Positions 39,391-48,509 of a DNA stretch of 64,000 bases are shown here, piece by piece. This DNA is from Eubacteriaceae bacterium (GTDB lineage: Bacteria; Bacillota; Clostridia; Peptostreptococcales; Anaerovoracaceae): assembly GCA_902362805.1 (NCBI GenBank), contig CABIXY010000001.1, forward strand, positions 1 to 64,000. The letters are read 5' to 3'. The notes beneath the pieces are model-generated. The model ran no database searches. It saw only the letters and a list, made by a program, of their open reading frames with translations, and had not been told where the DNA came from. Numbering within the stretch: the first letter of the stretch is position 1; each line of letters opens with the position of its first letter. The translations under genes were made by a program, and so were the position numbers.

Positions 39391-40893
39391 TTACCCTATT
39401 TCCTTAGTCCTTCTATATCCTGCCAGGCAGCATATCATATTGACTGCAATTCCAAGAAACAGCGGATCAAAGGGCAGATCGATCAGGTTCCCCACAATGA
39501 CGGCAACTGGTCCGCCAATCATAGAGGCGATAACCGCCTCCCCTTTGATTCTGCCTTTCAGGAATAATGCGCAGCTGAACGGCAATACAACGACTGCACC
39601 TCGCAGCCCCATGGAGAGAAATCCCATATCGTTGATAATTGCATCCGAAGCCATACCACCGATTAGTGCCGCTGCAAAAAGGACTACGATGATTACGACC
39701 CTCGTCACAATCAGTTTATTTCTTTCATCATTTATCTTATCAGACAGTTTAGCTAAGATATCTTCTACCAAAATTACCGAAACGCCTAAAGACAACCCTG
39801 CTCCTCCCCCAACAATGGTTATCAAAAGTGTGCCCAATGCGACGCCACCGATCAGTTTCGGCATATAATGAACGATAAATGCTGGAAAGACCTGTGCCGT
39901 AGAGTCCAATTGAATCAAATCCTGCGGAATAACTTTTCCCATCTCCGTCAGCTGTGCCATCTCTTCTGCCGTGATACAATGACCTCGCATAAACAGTCCA
40001 ATTGCGATGCAAGTGATGCCGATGGGCGGAATGAGAAAGGCTGCCAGCAGCGAACCTTTACGGGCTTTGTCATCTGTTTTAGCCGACCAGATGGCCTGCG
40101 CATAAGTCTGTGTAGACAGCACGCCCAAGACCAATGAAATTCCAGAACCGACATCCTTTGATATGCCGCGGGCAGTCAAGTTCATATACTGCTGACTCAC
40201 ATCGCCTTTATTCGTTATATCATAGAGATTTGCAATCTCTGTTTTCAATAACGTATGGTCCAGAAGTTCCAGCAGACCGCTGGCTCCTTTCGTCATCATC
40301 AGTACAAGGAACAGTCCAATGATGGAAACCCCATAGAGAAGTAGAAGTTTTACGATGCCGCCCATGCCAGCACCCCAGACGCCGCCAAAAATCACATAAA
40401 TAATCATCAGAACAGCAGCGATTGTGATTGCAAGCCACTTGTCTACATCAAACAAGGTAGTTATCAATGCACAGGCTGAAACCACTTGTGATATGATGCT
40501 GATGATAATTCCGATAGAACTGAGTACAGATCCCAGACCTTCCGCTCGCGGCCCATATTCCTTGGCGATAACTTCCATCAAAGTCGTAGCACCCGACTGG
40601 CGCATCGGCTTTGCATACCCCCATGCTAAAATTGCACACCCGATGCCTGATCCAAGGGTAAACCACCAAGCAGAAAGGCCGTAGAGATATGCTAGCTGTG
40701 CAGTGCCGATGGTCGCCTGACCGCTGACTAAAGCTCCCATAATTGTACCGCACACAATCCAGGGTCCTGCACTTTGTCCTCCAGTAGAAAAATCACTGTC
40801 ACCGCTCACCTTGGTACCAGAGTAAATGCCAACGCCGATAATTAAGGCGATTGTCATGATAATTCCAATAATATGTAATATTCCAATAGACAT
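39391..40893 (-). CDS. Sodium:solute symporter (SSS family), second copy
   Basis: A 500-residue SSS transporter with about 13 helices. The family's early signature appears as DSDFSTGGQSAGPWIVCGTIMGALVSGQATIG. It is only distantly similar to the symporter at 2691-4130 and belongs to a different branch; the substrate is unknown. AGGTGG stands before the ATG. It lies just downstream (on its strand) of a strong terminator that isolates it from the hydrogenase operon, so it has its own promoter, and the LysR gene after it is a possible regulator. Confidence 0.88.
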   Translation of the reverse strand: MSIGILHIIGIIMTIALIIGVGIYSGTKVSGDSDFSTGGQSAGPWIVCGTIMGALVSGQATIGTAQLAYLYGLSAWWFTLGSGIGCAILAWGYAKPMRQSGATTLMEVIAKEYGPRAEGLGSVLSSIGIIISIISQVVSACALITTLFDVDKWLAITIAAVLMIIYVIFGGVWGAGMGGIVKLLLLYGVSIIGLFLVLMMTKGASGLLELLDHTLLKTEIANLYDITNKGDVSQQYMNLTARGISKDVGSGISLVLGVLSTQTYAQAIWSAKTDDKARKGSLLAAFLIPPIGITCIAIGLFMRGHCITAEEMAQLTEMGKVIPQDLIQLDSTAQVFPAFIVHYMPKLIGGVALGTLLITIVGGGAGLSLGVSVILVEDILAKLSDKINDERNKLIVTRVVIIVVLFAAALIGGMASDAIINDMGFLSMGLRGAVVVLPFSCALFLKGRIKGEAVIASMIGGPVAVIVGNLIDLPFDPLFLGIAVNMICCLAGYRRTKEIG

Positions 40894-40913
40894 TTATACC
40901 ACCTGCGATTCTG

Positions 40914-40948
40914 AAAAACAAGGCACACCCAAGCTGGGTATGCCTTGT
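40914..40948 (-). terminator. Rho-independent terminator of the TetR-RND-hydrogenase operon
   Basis: In minus-strand RNA the stem is ACAAGGCATACCCA/TGGGTGTGCCTTGT (one T-G pair, loop GCT) followed by TTTTTC. It is one of the strongest terminators in the window. Confidence 0.92.
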
Positions 40949-40990
40949 ATATTGCATGCAAGGATGAATCTAAAACAATCCTCCTCTGAC

Positions 40991-42430
40991 CTATAGGATA
41001 TTAATCGTCTTTTTCACGTTTGGCAGAATTTCCGTTGCCGTAGCCTCTTCACTGTGCTCTTCAATTTCTTCTGCAGCATCATCATAACGAACCAGATTTC
41101 CAGATCCGCCAACACAACCGCCAACACAGGCCATGCCCTCAATAAAATTATTCGGCAGCACGCCCTTATCTGCTCTGGCTAACGCCTGCTTGCACTTGTC
41201 GATACCGTCGCAGACAATCGGGTTGAATTCGAAATCGTGAATGTCCAGTTCTTTCAGCGCCTGGGTCACTGCCTCGGCAAGTCCGCCTGATTTGGCAAAA
41301 ATTCTTCCATAATAGGACGCCTGGTTCCATTCCGTCTCTTCCTGTTCACGCAGAAGAATATCTCTGCTGTCAAAGAGGGCCTGCAGTTCTTCAAAGGTAA
41401 TCGCATAATCGATATACTTGCGCACTTCCGGCTTTCTAACTTCTGCCTTCTTCGCAATACAAGGTCCGATAAATACGATTTTTGCCTCAGGATGGCCTTC
41501 TTTGACGAATTTAGCCAATTCTACCATCGGTGAAAAGTTATGAGAAATCTTTTCCTTCAGACCTGGGTACTTAGTCTCAATGTATTTTACGAATGCCGGA
41601 CAACAGGAAGATGTCAAAAATCCCTTTTCTACCAGTTCCTGCGCTTCTTTTGTCGCTACCATATCTGCACCCAGCGCTACCTCGAGAACCTGTGCAAATC
41701 CCAGCTTCTTAATGCCAGTGATGACCTGTCCCAGGTTGGCGTAGAGAAACTGACTGGCGATGGATGGCGCTACAATGGCAATTGTCGGATTATTGGCGTC
41801 TTTACGCGTACTCTCCTTCAGAGAATTGATGACGTCTACGATACTGGATACGTCAACAGTCGCACCAAAAGGACAGTGGTACACACAGGTACCGCAGCTG
41901 ATACATTTGTCGTAATCGATCATTGCCTCGCCGCCAGGTCCCATGGAAATCGCCTTGACTTTGCAGGCGTTCTCGCACGGTCTTTGGAAATTATGTATCG
42001 CGCTGTATTTGCAGGCCGTCGCACATCTGCCGCAGTCAACGCACTTATTCTTATCGATATGTGCATGATGCTTTGAATCGATTGTAATCGCCCCTAATTT
42101 GCAGGCGTCAATGCAGCCGTGAGCCAGACAGCCTCGGCAAAGATCTGTCACAACATATCCTGCCTCTGGACACTCGTCACAGGCGATGTCGATGACCTGT
42201 ACGACACCGCTGGCTTTTCTACTTCCTCCGATGGCCAATCTGATTCGTTCAGCGATGACTGCTCTATCTTTATAGATACAGCATCTCTGCGGCGGTTCAT
42301 CCTTTGGAATGACCTTGCTGGAAATTTCATTAAACTCTGCAAAAACGTCGTTGCCCCGCCATGTCTGAATGGCAACTTCACGAAGGACATTATACTTCCT
42401 TTCTTGAACTTTGTTGTCAAATAATTTCAC
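40991..42430 (-). CDS. Monomeric [FeFe] hydrogenase (group B-like)
   Basis: A 479-residue iron-sulfur protein. Ferredoxin-type clusters are bound by CRGCLAHGCIDAC, CVDCGRCATAC and CISCGTCVYHC; the catalytic H-cluster motifs follow: TSSCCPAFVKYIE (L1), IGPCIAKKAEVRK (L2) and GMACVGGCVGGSGN (L3). These variants match the group B branch of Clostridia, which is less studied than the bifurcating group A. It may release or oxidise H2 with ferredoxin. Start is a GTG at 42428-42430, 9 bases after GGAGG. It is 17 bases downstream of the RND transporter gene, an unexpected partner. Confidence 0.9.
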   Translation of the reverse strand: MKLFDNKVQERKYNVLREVAIQTWRGNDVFAEFNEISSKVIPKDEPPQRCCIYKDRAVIAERIRLAIGGSRKASGVVQVIDIACDECPEAGYVVTDLCRGCLAHGCIDACKLGAITIDSKHHAHIDKNKCVDCGRCATACKYSAIHNFQRPCENACKVKAISMGPGGEAMIDYDKCISCGTCVYHCPFGATVDVSSIVDVINSLKESTRKDANNPTIAIVAPSIASQFLYANLGQVITGIKKLGFAQVLEVALGADMVATKEAQELVEKGFLTSSCCPAFVKYIETKYPGLKEKISHNFSPMVELAKFVKEGHPEAKIVFIGPCIAKKAEVRKPEVRKYIDYAITFEELQALFDSRDILLREQEETEWNQASYYGRIFAKSGGLAEAVTQALKELDIHDFEFNPIVCDGIDKCKQALARADKGVLPNNFIEGMACVGGCVGGSGNLVRYDDAAEEIEEHSEEATATEILPNVKKTINIL

Positions 42431-42447
42431 TCTCTATGACCTCCAAA

Positions 42448-45400
42448 TTAAATATTACTGATATCCAGATCTTCATCTGAAAGGTGTTTATACTCCTCGC
42501 CGTTCATTATATCATAAATGATCGGAACAATATAGAGCGTTAATAAAGTTGCATAAATTAATCCGCCGATGCAGACTAACGCTACTGGCTGCATCATATC
42601 TGTGCCGGACGAATTGCCGAAAGCCATGACAATCAAACCGAGTATGGTGGTCAGAGACGTCATCAAAATCGGTCTCATTCTGGTCATCCCTGCCTCTATG
42701 ATCGCATCTTTCTTGGCAGACCCTGCGGCTCTGAGCTGATTGATATAGTCGACCAAAACGATACCGTTGTTAACGATAATACCTGTCAGCATGACCATAC
42801 CAATCATGGCAATGACGCTGATTTCTTTACCCGTAATCAGAAGGGCCAGCAGTCCGCCGGTAAATGCCAGCGGTATGGTGAACATGATGATAAACGGTGA
42901 TTTCAGCGACTGGAATTGAGCTACCATAATCAAGTAGACGAAAACGATGCCTAAAATCAACATCAGGACCAAGTCTCCCATGGCATCCATGATTGTCTCA
43001 TTTTCACCTGTAAATTCTATAGTCGTACCTTTTGGCAATTCATATTGGTCAATCGCCTTCTCCGCCGCTGATGTCACCTTTGTTACATTGTAACCTTCTT
43101 TTAAAGTGCCTGTCACGTTGAGATATCTGCTCTGATTATCGCGGCCGATGGATTTCAGGGTTTCTTTTTCCTCCAGCTTTGCGATATCGTTCAGTTTGAT
43201 TTTCTGTTCTTTCCCGTCCGCATCTTTTACGGTCAAAGTAAGGTTTTTCATCTCCTTTGGGGTCAGAGCTTCCTTCTGCTCAGAAGATACCATCACATCA
43301 TAATCGTTGTCCTGCCACGTCACCGTCGTTGCCTTATCCTCATAAGTCATCGCATCTACAATCGCCGTATAGACCTGAGCAACTGTCAGTCCTCTCTTCA
43401 TAGCGGCAGTCTTTTTTACAACAAAATGATATTCCTTATCGGACTCCTGAATGCCGCTCTCTACTTCGTCGATGCCTTTCACCTTTGCAAGCTCAGCACT
43501 GATACCCTTTGCCGCCTTTTGCAGATGATCAAGGTCGGCGCTGTATACATTAATGGACACGCCGGCTCCTCCAAGTGCTGTAGTAAAGTCTCCCGTAGAA
43601 GATCCTGACGCCGTCACGACCCCTTTTAGATCTTTACATGCATCATTGATTTTGTCAGCTACCCAGGTGCTCGTGTGCTCCATCTCTTCTTTTAGCATGA
43701 TATAGAAGGAAACAGAAGCCTGTGAGGTGCCGCCGCCCATCATGCCGCCTGTGGATAAAATAGCGCCTACGGTGTCCACATCCTTGATACCTTCCATTTT
43801 TTTAATGGCTGTATCAGCTGTTTCTTTTGTCTCCTCCAGACTGCTTCCCTTTGGCATTTCCATTGTCGCCTGAATCTGCGGCGAACTCATCTCCGGCATG
43901 AAGATGAAACCACGCTGCAAGCTAAAATATACACTGCCAGCCAAAAGGATCACGGCCAGTACCAAAACCGGTGCCTTATGTTTCAATACATATCTGATTG
44001 ACTGCTCATACTTTTTCAATACTGCCAGGTAATACTTTCCTTCTGTCTCTTTGGTATTTGCCAGCAGCTTTGACGACATCGCCGGTACAAGAGTCAGCGC
44101 GATAATCAGACTAGCAATTAATGTATACGCTACGGTCAGCGCCATATCGCTGAACAGCTGTCTCGTCAATCCGTCAGTAAATATAATCGGTACAAATACG
44201 CAGATTGTCGTCAATGTAGAGGCTGTAATCGCCGCGGCTACCTGTTTCGCACCTGCGACTGCCGCTTTCGGTGCCGGTACCCCCTGCCTGCGCAGTCTGA
44301 CCGTGTTTTCAATTACGACTACCGAGTTATCGACCAGCATTCCGACAGATACGGCCAAGCCCGACATAGAAATCAGGTTTATGCTGATACCTGAGAAATA
44401 CATCAGTAATATAGCAAAGATAATACTGATTGGAATGCTGCACAGAGTAATGATTGTCGGTTTGATGCCTCTGAGGAAGAGGAACAAAATCAAAATTGCA
44501 AACAGAGCCCCCCACAATAAGCTGCTGATAATGGAGTTAACGACTAATTTTATATAATCACCCTGATCCATCAGACTCGTAAAGCGCAGTCCGTCATGTT
44601 CTTTGCTGAGCTCTGCAAATTTGTCCTGTATGTTTTCGCAGACCTCTGCCGTGGCGTAGTTTGATTGCTTTGAAAAGGACAGGACGACGCCATCTTCTCC
44701 ATTGATCTTTGCGTAGAGGTTGTCGGCATTGTCACTCATGAATACATCTGCCACGTCCTTTAAATAAATCTTACCGACACTGTCCACGCCTGAGTCAAAG
44801 AGAAATAGGTTCTTAGCCTGTACTTCCGTAGAAACATCGTCACCTACGCTGACAAGGTAGTTGGTGCCGCCCTCTTCTACATATCCTGCCGGCATGGAAA
44901 AATTCTGCCCTTGCAAAATTCCAGAAATCATTTCGGTGGTAATCTTGTCTCCAATTTTAGCCTGCTCTCTGGCCGTCTGTGCCTGTGAATCAAGCTGCGC
45001 CTGTGCAGTTTTCAGCTGTCCCTCTGCTTGAGAAAGCTCTGTTTTAGCGGTCTTAATTTTCCCCTCTGCAGTGGATAACTGTTTCTCTGTTTTGGCAAGC
45101 TTCTCTGCCTGTTCCTTGTACTGTTCCTCCGGAAGGAAGGGTTTTCCCTCTTCCAGCTGGGTTTTCGCCTTCTCTAGCTGTGCCTTCCCATCGTCAATTT
45201 TCTTCTGTTGATCGTCTAACTGGCTTTTGCCCTGCTGTACTTTTCCCTTCTGGGCGTCCAGCTCACTTTGCGCACTGGCAAGCTGTCCATTGACGCTGGC
45301 GAGAATTTTATTGTTAATCCTATCTATCTTATCCTGGCTGATGACCACATTTACTTTTTCTTCCAAAATACCAGAGGTATCGATACTGGCAACCCCAGTC

Positions 45401-45897
45401 GTGCCCTCCAATTGGTTCATCAAAGTATCGCTGACAAAAGAAGAAAGTTCAGCCCTGTCTTTCCCCTTGTAGTCTACTGCCGCAACACTGACAGGAATCA
45501 TATTGGGATTGAGCTTCATGATCGTCGGCGTGCCGACAGTCTCTTCCCAATTCCCTTCTACTAAATTGATCTTCTGCAAAATATCCGAGGATACTGTATC
45601 CATATTGACGCTGTCCTCAAACTCCAGCATCACCATGGAATAGTTAGCATTGGAAACAGACTGTAAGTTCTTAATATCCGTTAACGTCGCCAGCCTCTGT
45701 TCCAGAGGCTTTGTAACATTATTTTCTACTTTTTCTGGTGTCGCCCCGGCATATGGGGTCACAACAATCACATATGGCATGTCGATATTCGGAAATAAAT
45801 CCGGTGTCATCTTCGTGTAGGACACAATTCCTGTAACCAAGATGATAACGACTGCCACAAATACGGTAAACGGCTTCTTAACACTAAATTTAGACAT
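42448..45897 (-). CDS. RND-family efflux transporter with coiled-coil insertion
   Basis: A 1149-residue protein of the AcrB/HAE-1-type RND superfamily with 12 membrane helices: helix 1 at residues 10-28, two blocks of helices about 450-620 and 970-1130, motif MSGLAVSVGMLVDNSVVVIENT. About 110 residues in the first porter loop (roughly 205-315, ASAQSELDAQKGKVQQGKSQ and on) form a long Lys/Gln/Glu-rich coiled coil absent from AcrB. No periplasmic adaptor or outer-membrane gene is nearby, as expected for a Gram-positive cell; the coiled coil may replace the adaptor. The start overlaps the TetR gene by 8 bases. Substrate unknown. Confidence 0.92.
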   Translation of the reverse strand: MSKFSVKKPFTVFVAVVIILVTGIVSYTKMTPDLFPNIDMPYVIVVTPYAGATPEKVENNVTKPLEQRLATLTDIKNLQSVSNANYSMVMLEFEDSVNMDTVSSDILQKINLVEGNWEETVGTPTIMKLNPNMIPVSVAAVDYKGKDRAELSSFVSDTLMNQLEGTTGVASIDTSGILEEKVNVVISQDKIDRINNKILASVNGQLASAQSELDAQKGKVQQGKSQLDDQQKKIDDGKAQLEKAKTQLEEGKPFLPEEQYKEQAEKLAKTEKQLSTAEGKIKTAKTELSQAEGQLKTAQAQLDSQAQTAREQAKIGDKITTEMISGILQGQNFSMPAGYVEEGGTNYLVSVGDDVSTEVQAKNLFLFDSGVDSVGKIYLKDVADVFMSDNADNLYAKINGEDGVVLSFSKQSNYATAEVCENIQDKFAELSKEHDGLRFTSLMDQGDYIKLVVNSIISSLLWGALFAILILFLFLRGIKPTIITLCSIPISIIFAILLMYFSGISINLISMSGLAVSVGMLVDNSVVVIENTVRLRRQGVPAPKAAVAGAKQVAAAITASTLTTICVFVPIIFTDGLTRQLFSDMALTVAYTLIASLIIALTLVPAMSSKLLANTKETEGKYYLAVLKKYEQSIRYVLKHKAPVLVLAVILLAGSVYFSLQRGFIFMPEMSSPQIQATMEMPKGSSLEETKETADTAIKKMEGIKDVDTVGAILSTGGMMGGGTSQASVSFYIMLKEEMEHTSTWVADKINDACKDLKGVVTASGSSTGDFTTALGGAGVSINVYSADLDHLQKAAKGISAELAKVKGIDEVESGIQESDKEYHFVVKKTAAMKRGLTVAQVYTAIVDAMTYEDKATTVTWQDNDYDVMVSSEQKEALTPKEMKNLTLTVKDADGKEQKIKLNDIAKLEEKETLKSIGRDNQSRYLNVTGTLKEGYNVTKVTSAAEKAIDQYELPKGTTIEFTGENETIMDAMGDLVLMLILGIVFVYLIMVAQFQSLKSPFIIMFTIPLAFTGGLLALLITGKEISVIAMIGMVMLTGIIVNNGIVLVDYINQLRAAGSAKKDAIIEAGMTRMRPILMTSLTTILGLIVMAFGNSSGTDMMQPVALVCIGGLIYATLLTLYIVPIIYDIMNGEEYKHLSDEDLDISNI

Positions 45898-46507
45898 CGA
45901 TTTTCCCTTTCTCTGTTCCTCGCTTAATCATTTCCAGCTGACCTAAAAATTCTGCTCTTACTCTATCCGCATGACTGATATCGTGCAGGCATTCCGCCGC
46001 TGCATTCTTCAATAATAGGAAAAGCAGTCGGGCTAATAAAATCAGTTCACCGTCTTCATCGTTTTTCAGCAGCGTTCTATCTGTTCCCTTCACAAGAATC
46101 TCGACAATTTCATTTTGAAGGTTCAAGATAAAGTCCAAAGTGCATTCGTTCTTGTCCGCTTCTCCGATGATATTTTTCATGCCCTGTTGATTTCGCTCGT
46201 CTCCGCCGAGGACGATCACGCCGTCCAACACACGGCTGACCGCTGCAAATATATCGCCCTTGCAGACTTGCAGGCTATCTCTAATCCCGTCTTTTAAGAC
46301 ATTTATGTAGTCAGAAAGCATGTACTGAATCAGGTCGTGCTTGTCGTCAAAATACTGATAAAAGCTTCCCCGGGAAATATCCGCTCTCTGTATGATTTTG
46401 TTGATAGACATCTCGCTGGCCGGCACGCGTACGATTTCCTCCGAGGCAGCATCGAGAATCCGTTTTTTCTTATCTGTCGGCAGATTATAAAATGTTTCCT
46501 TTGGCAT
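45890..46507 (-). CDS. TetR-family regulator
   Basis: A 205-residue regulator. The N-terminal helix-turn-helix is KKKRILDAASEEIVRVPASEMSINKI and ADISRGSFYQYFDDKHDLIQYML, typical of TetR; the helical ligand domain follows. It is the first gene of an operon with the RND transporter and hydrogenase, so it is likely an autorepressor that responds to a transported compound. AGGAGG-type site before the ATG. Confidence 0.93.
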   Translation of the reverse strand: MPKETFYNLPTDKKKRILDAASEEIVRVPASEMSINKIIQRADISRGSFYQYFDDKHDLIQYMLSDYINVLKDGIRDSLQVCKGDIFAAVSRVLDGVIVLGGDERNQQGMKNIIGEADKNECTLDFILNLQNEIVEILVKGTDRTLLKNDEDGELILLARLLFLLLKNAAAECLHDISHADRVRAEFLGQLEMIKRGTEKGKIDV

Positions 46508-46542
46508 ATTTCCTCCGTTAATGGCAACTCCATTCAGCTAAT

Positions 46543-46618
46543 TTGGGCGCATCGCGGTACCAAAATGACACCCTGTCACATGCTAATTATTATATGCGCC
46601 CAAGGTGTCTCCTGTCAA
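46543..46618 (-). promoter_or_regulatory. TetR-RND-hydrogenase operon promoter with operator candidates
   Basis: TTGACA (46613-46618) and TATAAT (46589-46594) on the minus strand are 18 bases apart. A perfect palindrome TGACA-CCC-TGTCA (46566-46578) lies just after the predicted start. In addition TTGGGCGCAT (46543-46552) and ATGCGCCCAA (46594-46603) form a perfect 10-bp inverted repeat flanking the start region. Both fit binding sites for a TetR dimer. Confidence 0.65.
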
Positions 46619-46636
46619 TATGATTCAGGTTAGATA

Positions 46637-47779
46637 TCACTGCATCTTTTTACCTATTTTCCATACAGCATCTACTGCTCTATCAATCTCCCTGCGGGTG
46701 TTAAACGGTCCGACGCTGAGCCTCACTGCGCCAGTCTCCCAAGTGCCGATGGTCTTGTGTGCCAGACCTGCACAGTGATATCCGCCCCGTACTGCAATGC
46801 CGTAATCTCTGTTCAGCAGTGCTGTAACCTCTTCACATTCCACATTTCTGATATTGAACAGACTGATGCCCGTCTTGCCAGCTGGCACAGGTCCATACAT
46901 ATCGATGAAGTTCATATTTCTGATTCTATCGTCAAAACGCTTGATCAGCTCTCTTTCATAAAACTCTATGGTCTGGATACCCACCTTTTCGATGAATCTA
47001 GCACTGTATCCCAGCCCGATAATGCCCGGCGCATTGATAGTGCCAGACTCATAACCTTCCGGAAAATCGCAAGGCTGCACACGGCTTCTGGATTCTGTAC
47101 CGGTACCTCCGCAAATCAAAGGTTTGATTTCAATATCCGGCGCTACGTAGAGGGCGCCTGTTCCAAGAGGACCCAGAAGGCCTTTGTGACCTGGAAAAGC
47201 CAACATGGATATATTGCATTTTTCTACATCGATGGGCATGCAGCCTCCGCATTGCGCTGCATCTAACATAAAGGGAATATTGCATTGTGCAGCAAGCCTG
47301 CCAATCTTCTCGACCGGCATGATGGTTCCTGTCACATTGGATGCACCTGTAACTACAATCAGTCTTGTCGTCTCAGTGATGGCAGCACGAATGGCATCTG
47401 CAGAGACAAAGCCTTCCTCATCGCCTTTTACGATAGTATGGCTGATTCCCGCATCTTCCAGCTGCTTGAGCGGGCGCAGCACAGAGTTGTGTTCCATAGA
47501 TGTGGTGACGACATGATCTCCTTCTTTTAAAAATCCCAAAAGACCGGCGTTCAGTGCTTCTGTCGTATTCTTTGTAAAAGTCAGCCGTCCTGGATCCTTA
47601 ATATTAAAAACCTTAGCAATGCTTTTTCTCGCTTCGTATACTTTTTCTCCCGTTTTCATGGACATATAATGTCCCGATCTGCCGGGATTTCCGCAATAGT
47701 TCTGTATGCAGTCCTCCATTTCCGCACTCATGCCTCTGGGTTTTGGAAAAGAAGTTGCGCCGTTATCAAAATATATCAT
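46637..47779 (-). CDS. Class V aminotransferase, cysteine desulfurase-like
   Basis: A 380-residue PLP enzyme resembling the family that includes SufS-like cysteine desulfurases. It opens with MIYFDNGATSFPKP, has the PLP lysine in LAFPGHKGLLGPLGTGALY and the mobile Cys loop RGGYHCAGLAHKTIGT. The start at 47777-47779 follows GAGGTG by 7 bases; an upstream ATG in frame adds a Gly/Arg-rich leader that is not family-like. No iron-sulfur scaffold genes are adjacent, so a role in sulfur transfer to tRNA, selenium or other products is open. Confidence 0.88.
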   Translation of the reverse strand: MIYFDNGATSFPKPRGMSAEMEDCIQNYCGNPGRSGHYMSMKTGEKVYEARKSIAKVFNIKDPGRLTFTKNTTEALNAGLLGFLKEGDHVVTTSMEHNSVLRPLKQLEDAGISHTIVKGDEEGFVSADAIRAAITETTRLIVVTGASNVTGTIMPVEKIGRLAAQCNIPFMLDAAQCGGCMPIDVEKCNISMLAFPGHKGLLGPLGTGALYVAPDIEIKPLICGGTGTESRSRVQPCDFPEGYESGTINAPGIIGLGYSARFIEKVGIQTIEFYERELIKRFDDRIRNMNFIDMYGPVPAGKTGISLFNIRNVECEEVTALLNRDYGIAVRGGYHCAGLAHKTIGTWETGAVRLSVGPFNTRREIDRAVDAVWKIGKKMQ

Positions 47780-47904
47780 CTGCTTCACCTCGCAAAAAAT
47801 GGCTGGCGCCATTCTGCTAGAGAATCCTAGGTTCCCTTCGGCGCCCGCTTTGCCGGCGGAACCCTCCTTTGGACGGCGAGGGAATTCCCCTCTGCGCACC
47901 CTGC

Positions 47905-47954
47905 TTTTACATTCATAGGAAATTATAAGAACGCAATTTCATATGAATGTAAAA
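47905..47954. promoter_or_regulatory. 13-bp perfect inverted repeat around a candidate promoter
   Basis: TTTTACATTCATA (47905-47917) and TATGAATGTAAAA (47942-47954) are perfect arms with 24 bases between. On the minus strand a TATAAT lies between the arms and the TTTACA of one arm could be a -35 box, though the spacing (20) is long. The site lies about 125 bases upstream of the cysteine desulfurase-like gene and looks like an operator that encloses its promoter. Confidence 0.5.
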
Positions 47955-47981
47955 CAAAATGGAGAGCCACTGGCCCTCCAT
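47951..47981 (-). terminator. Terminator of the CmpB-like gene
   Basis: Stem ATGGAGGGCC/GGCTCTCCAT (one G-T pair, loop AGT) on the minus strand, followed by TTTGTTTT. Confidence 0.75.
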
Positions 47982-47997
47982 TATTTTATTCACTGCT

Positions 47998-48504
47998 CTA
48001 TGAAATTGTGCTACGTTTTTTAAATCGCATCATCTTAGAGATCCCTTCGATGAATTGCGATACAAAAAACAGCCAGAAGAGAATTAAGAAAGCAAAGTGT
48101 ACCCAAGGCGAGATGCTCCTGATCACTGCCGTCAGCAGCGTATTCAGATGGCAGACCAAAATGACACCGCCAGCTCCAAATAGCAGCGGGTGATACCATC
48201 GGAATGAAATCAGCTTTCCGCCGCAAAGGCCATTGACACAGCTCATTACCAGGATTTCTAAAATCGTGCCGATTGCCAGTCCTGCTAAAAAGGACATAAA
48301 AACCACATGATACATGGTCAGATAATTTATCGAAAACAGAATCAGAAGAGCCCCGATGCCATAAGACGGGCAATACGGCCCCCGGCAGATTCCGCGATTC
48401 TCATAGATTCCCTTTGTCAGTGCAGAACTGCAGATTCCTATGCCCCATCCGATGATTGAATAGATGGAGAATAGGAGCAGCAACTCATATAATTCGTATC
48501 CCAT
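47998..48504 (-). CDS. Putative CmpB-type membrane protein (PF06541-like)
   Basis: A 168-residue protein with four to five membrane helices. The N-terminus (LLLFSIYSIIGWGIGICSSALTKGIYENRGICRGPYCPSYGIGALLI) matches the small family named putative ABC-transporter type IV / CmpB; the name is historical and a transport role is not shown. Five bases separate it from the YdcF-like gene upstream, so they form an operon. Confidence 0.75.
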   Translation of the reverse strand: MGYELYELLLLFSIYSIIGWGIGICSSALTKGIYENRGICRGPYCPSYGIGALLILFSINYLTMYHVVFMSFLAGLAIGTILEILVMSCVNGLCGGKLISFRWYHPLLFGAGGVILVCHLNTLLTAVIRSISPWVHFAFLILFWLFFVSQFIEGISKMMRFKKRSTIS

Positions 48505-48509
48505 TCCCT

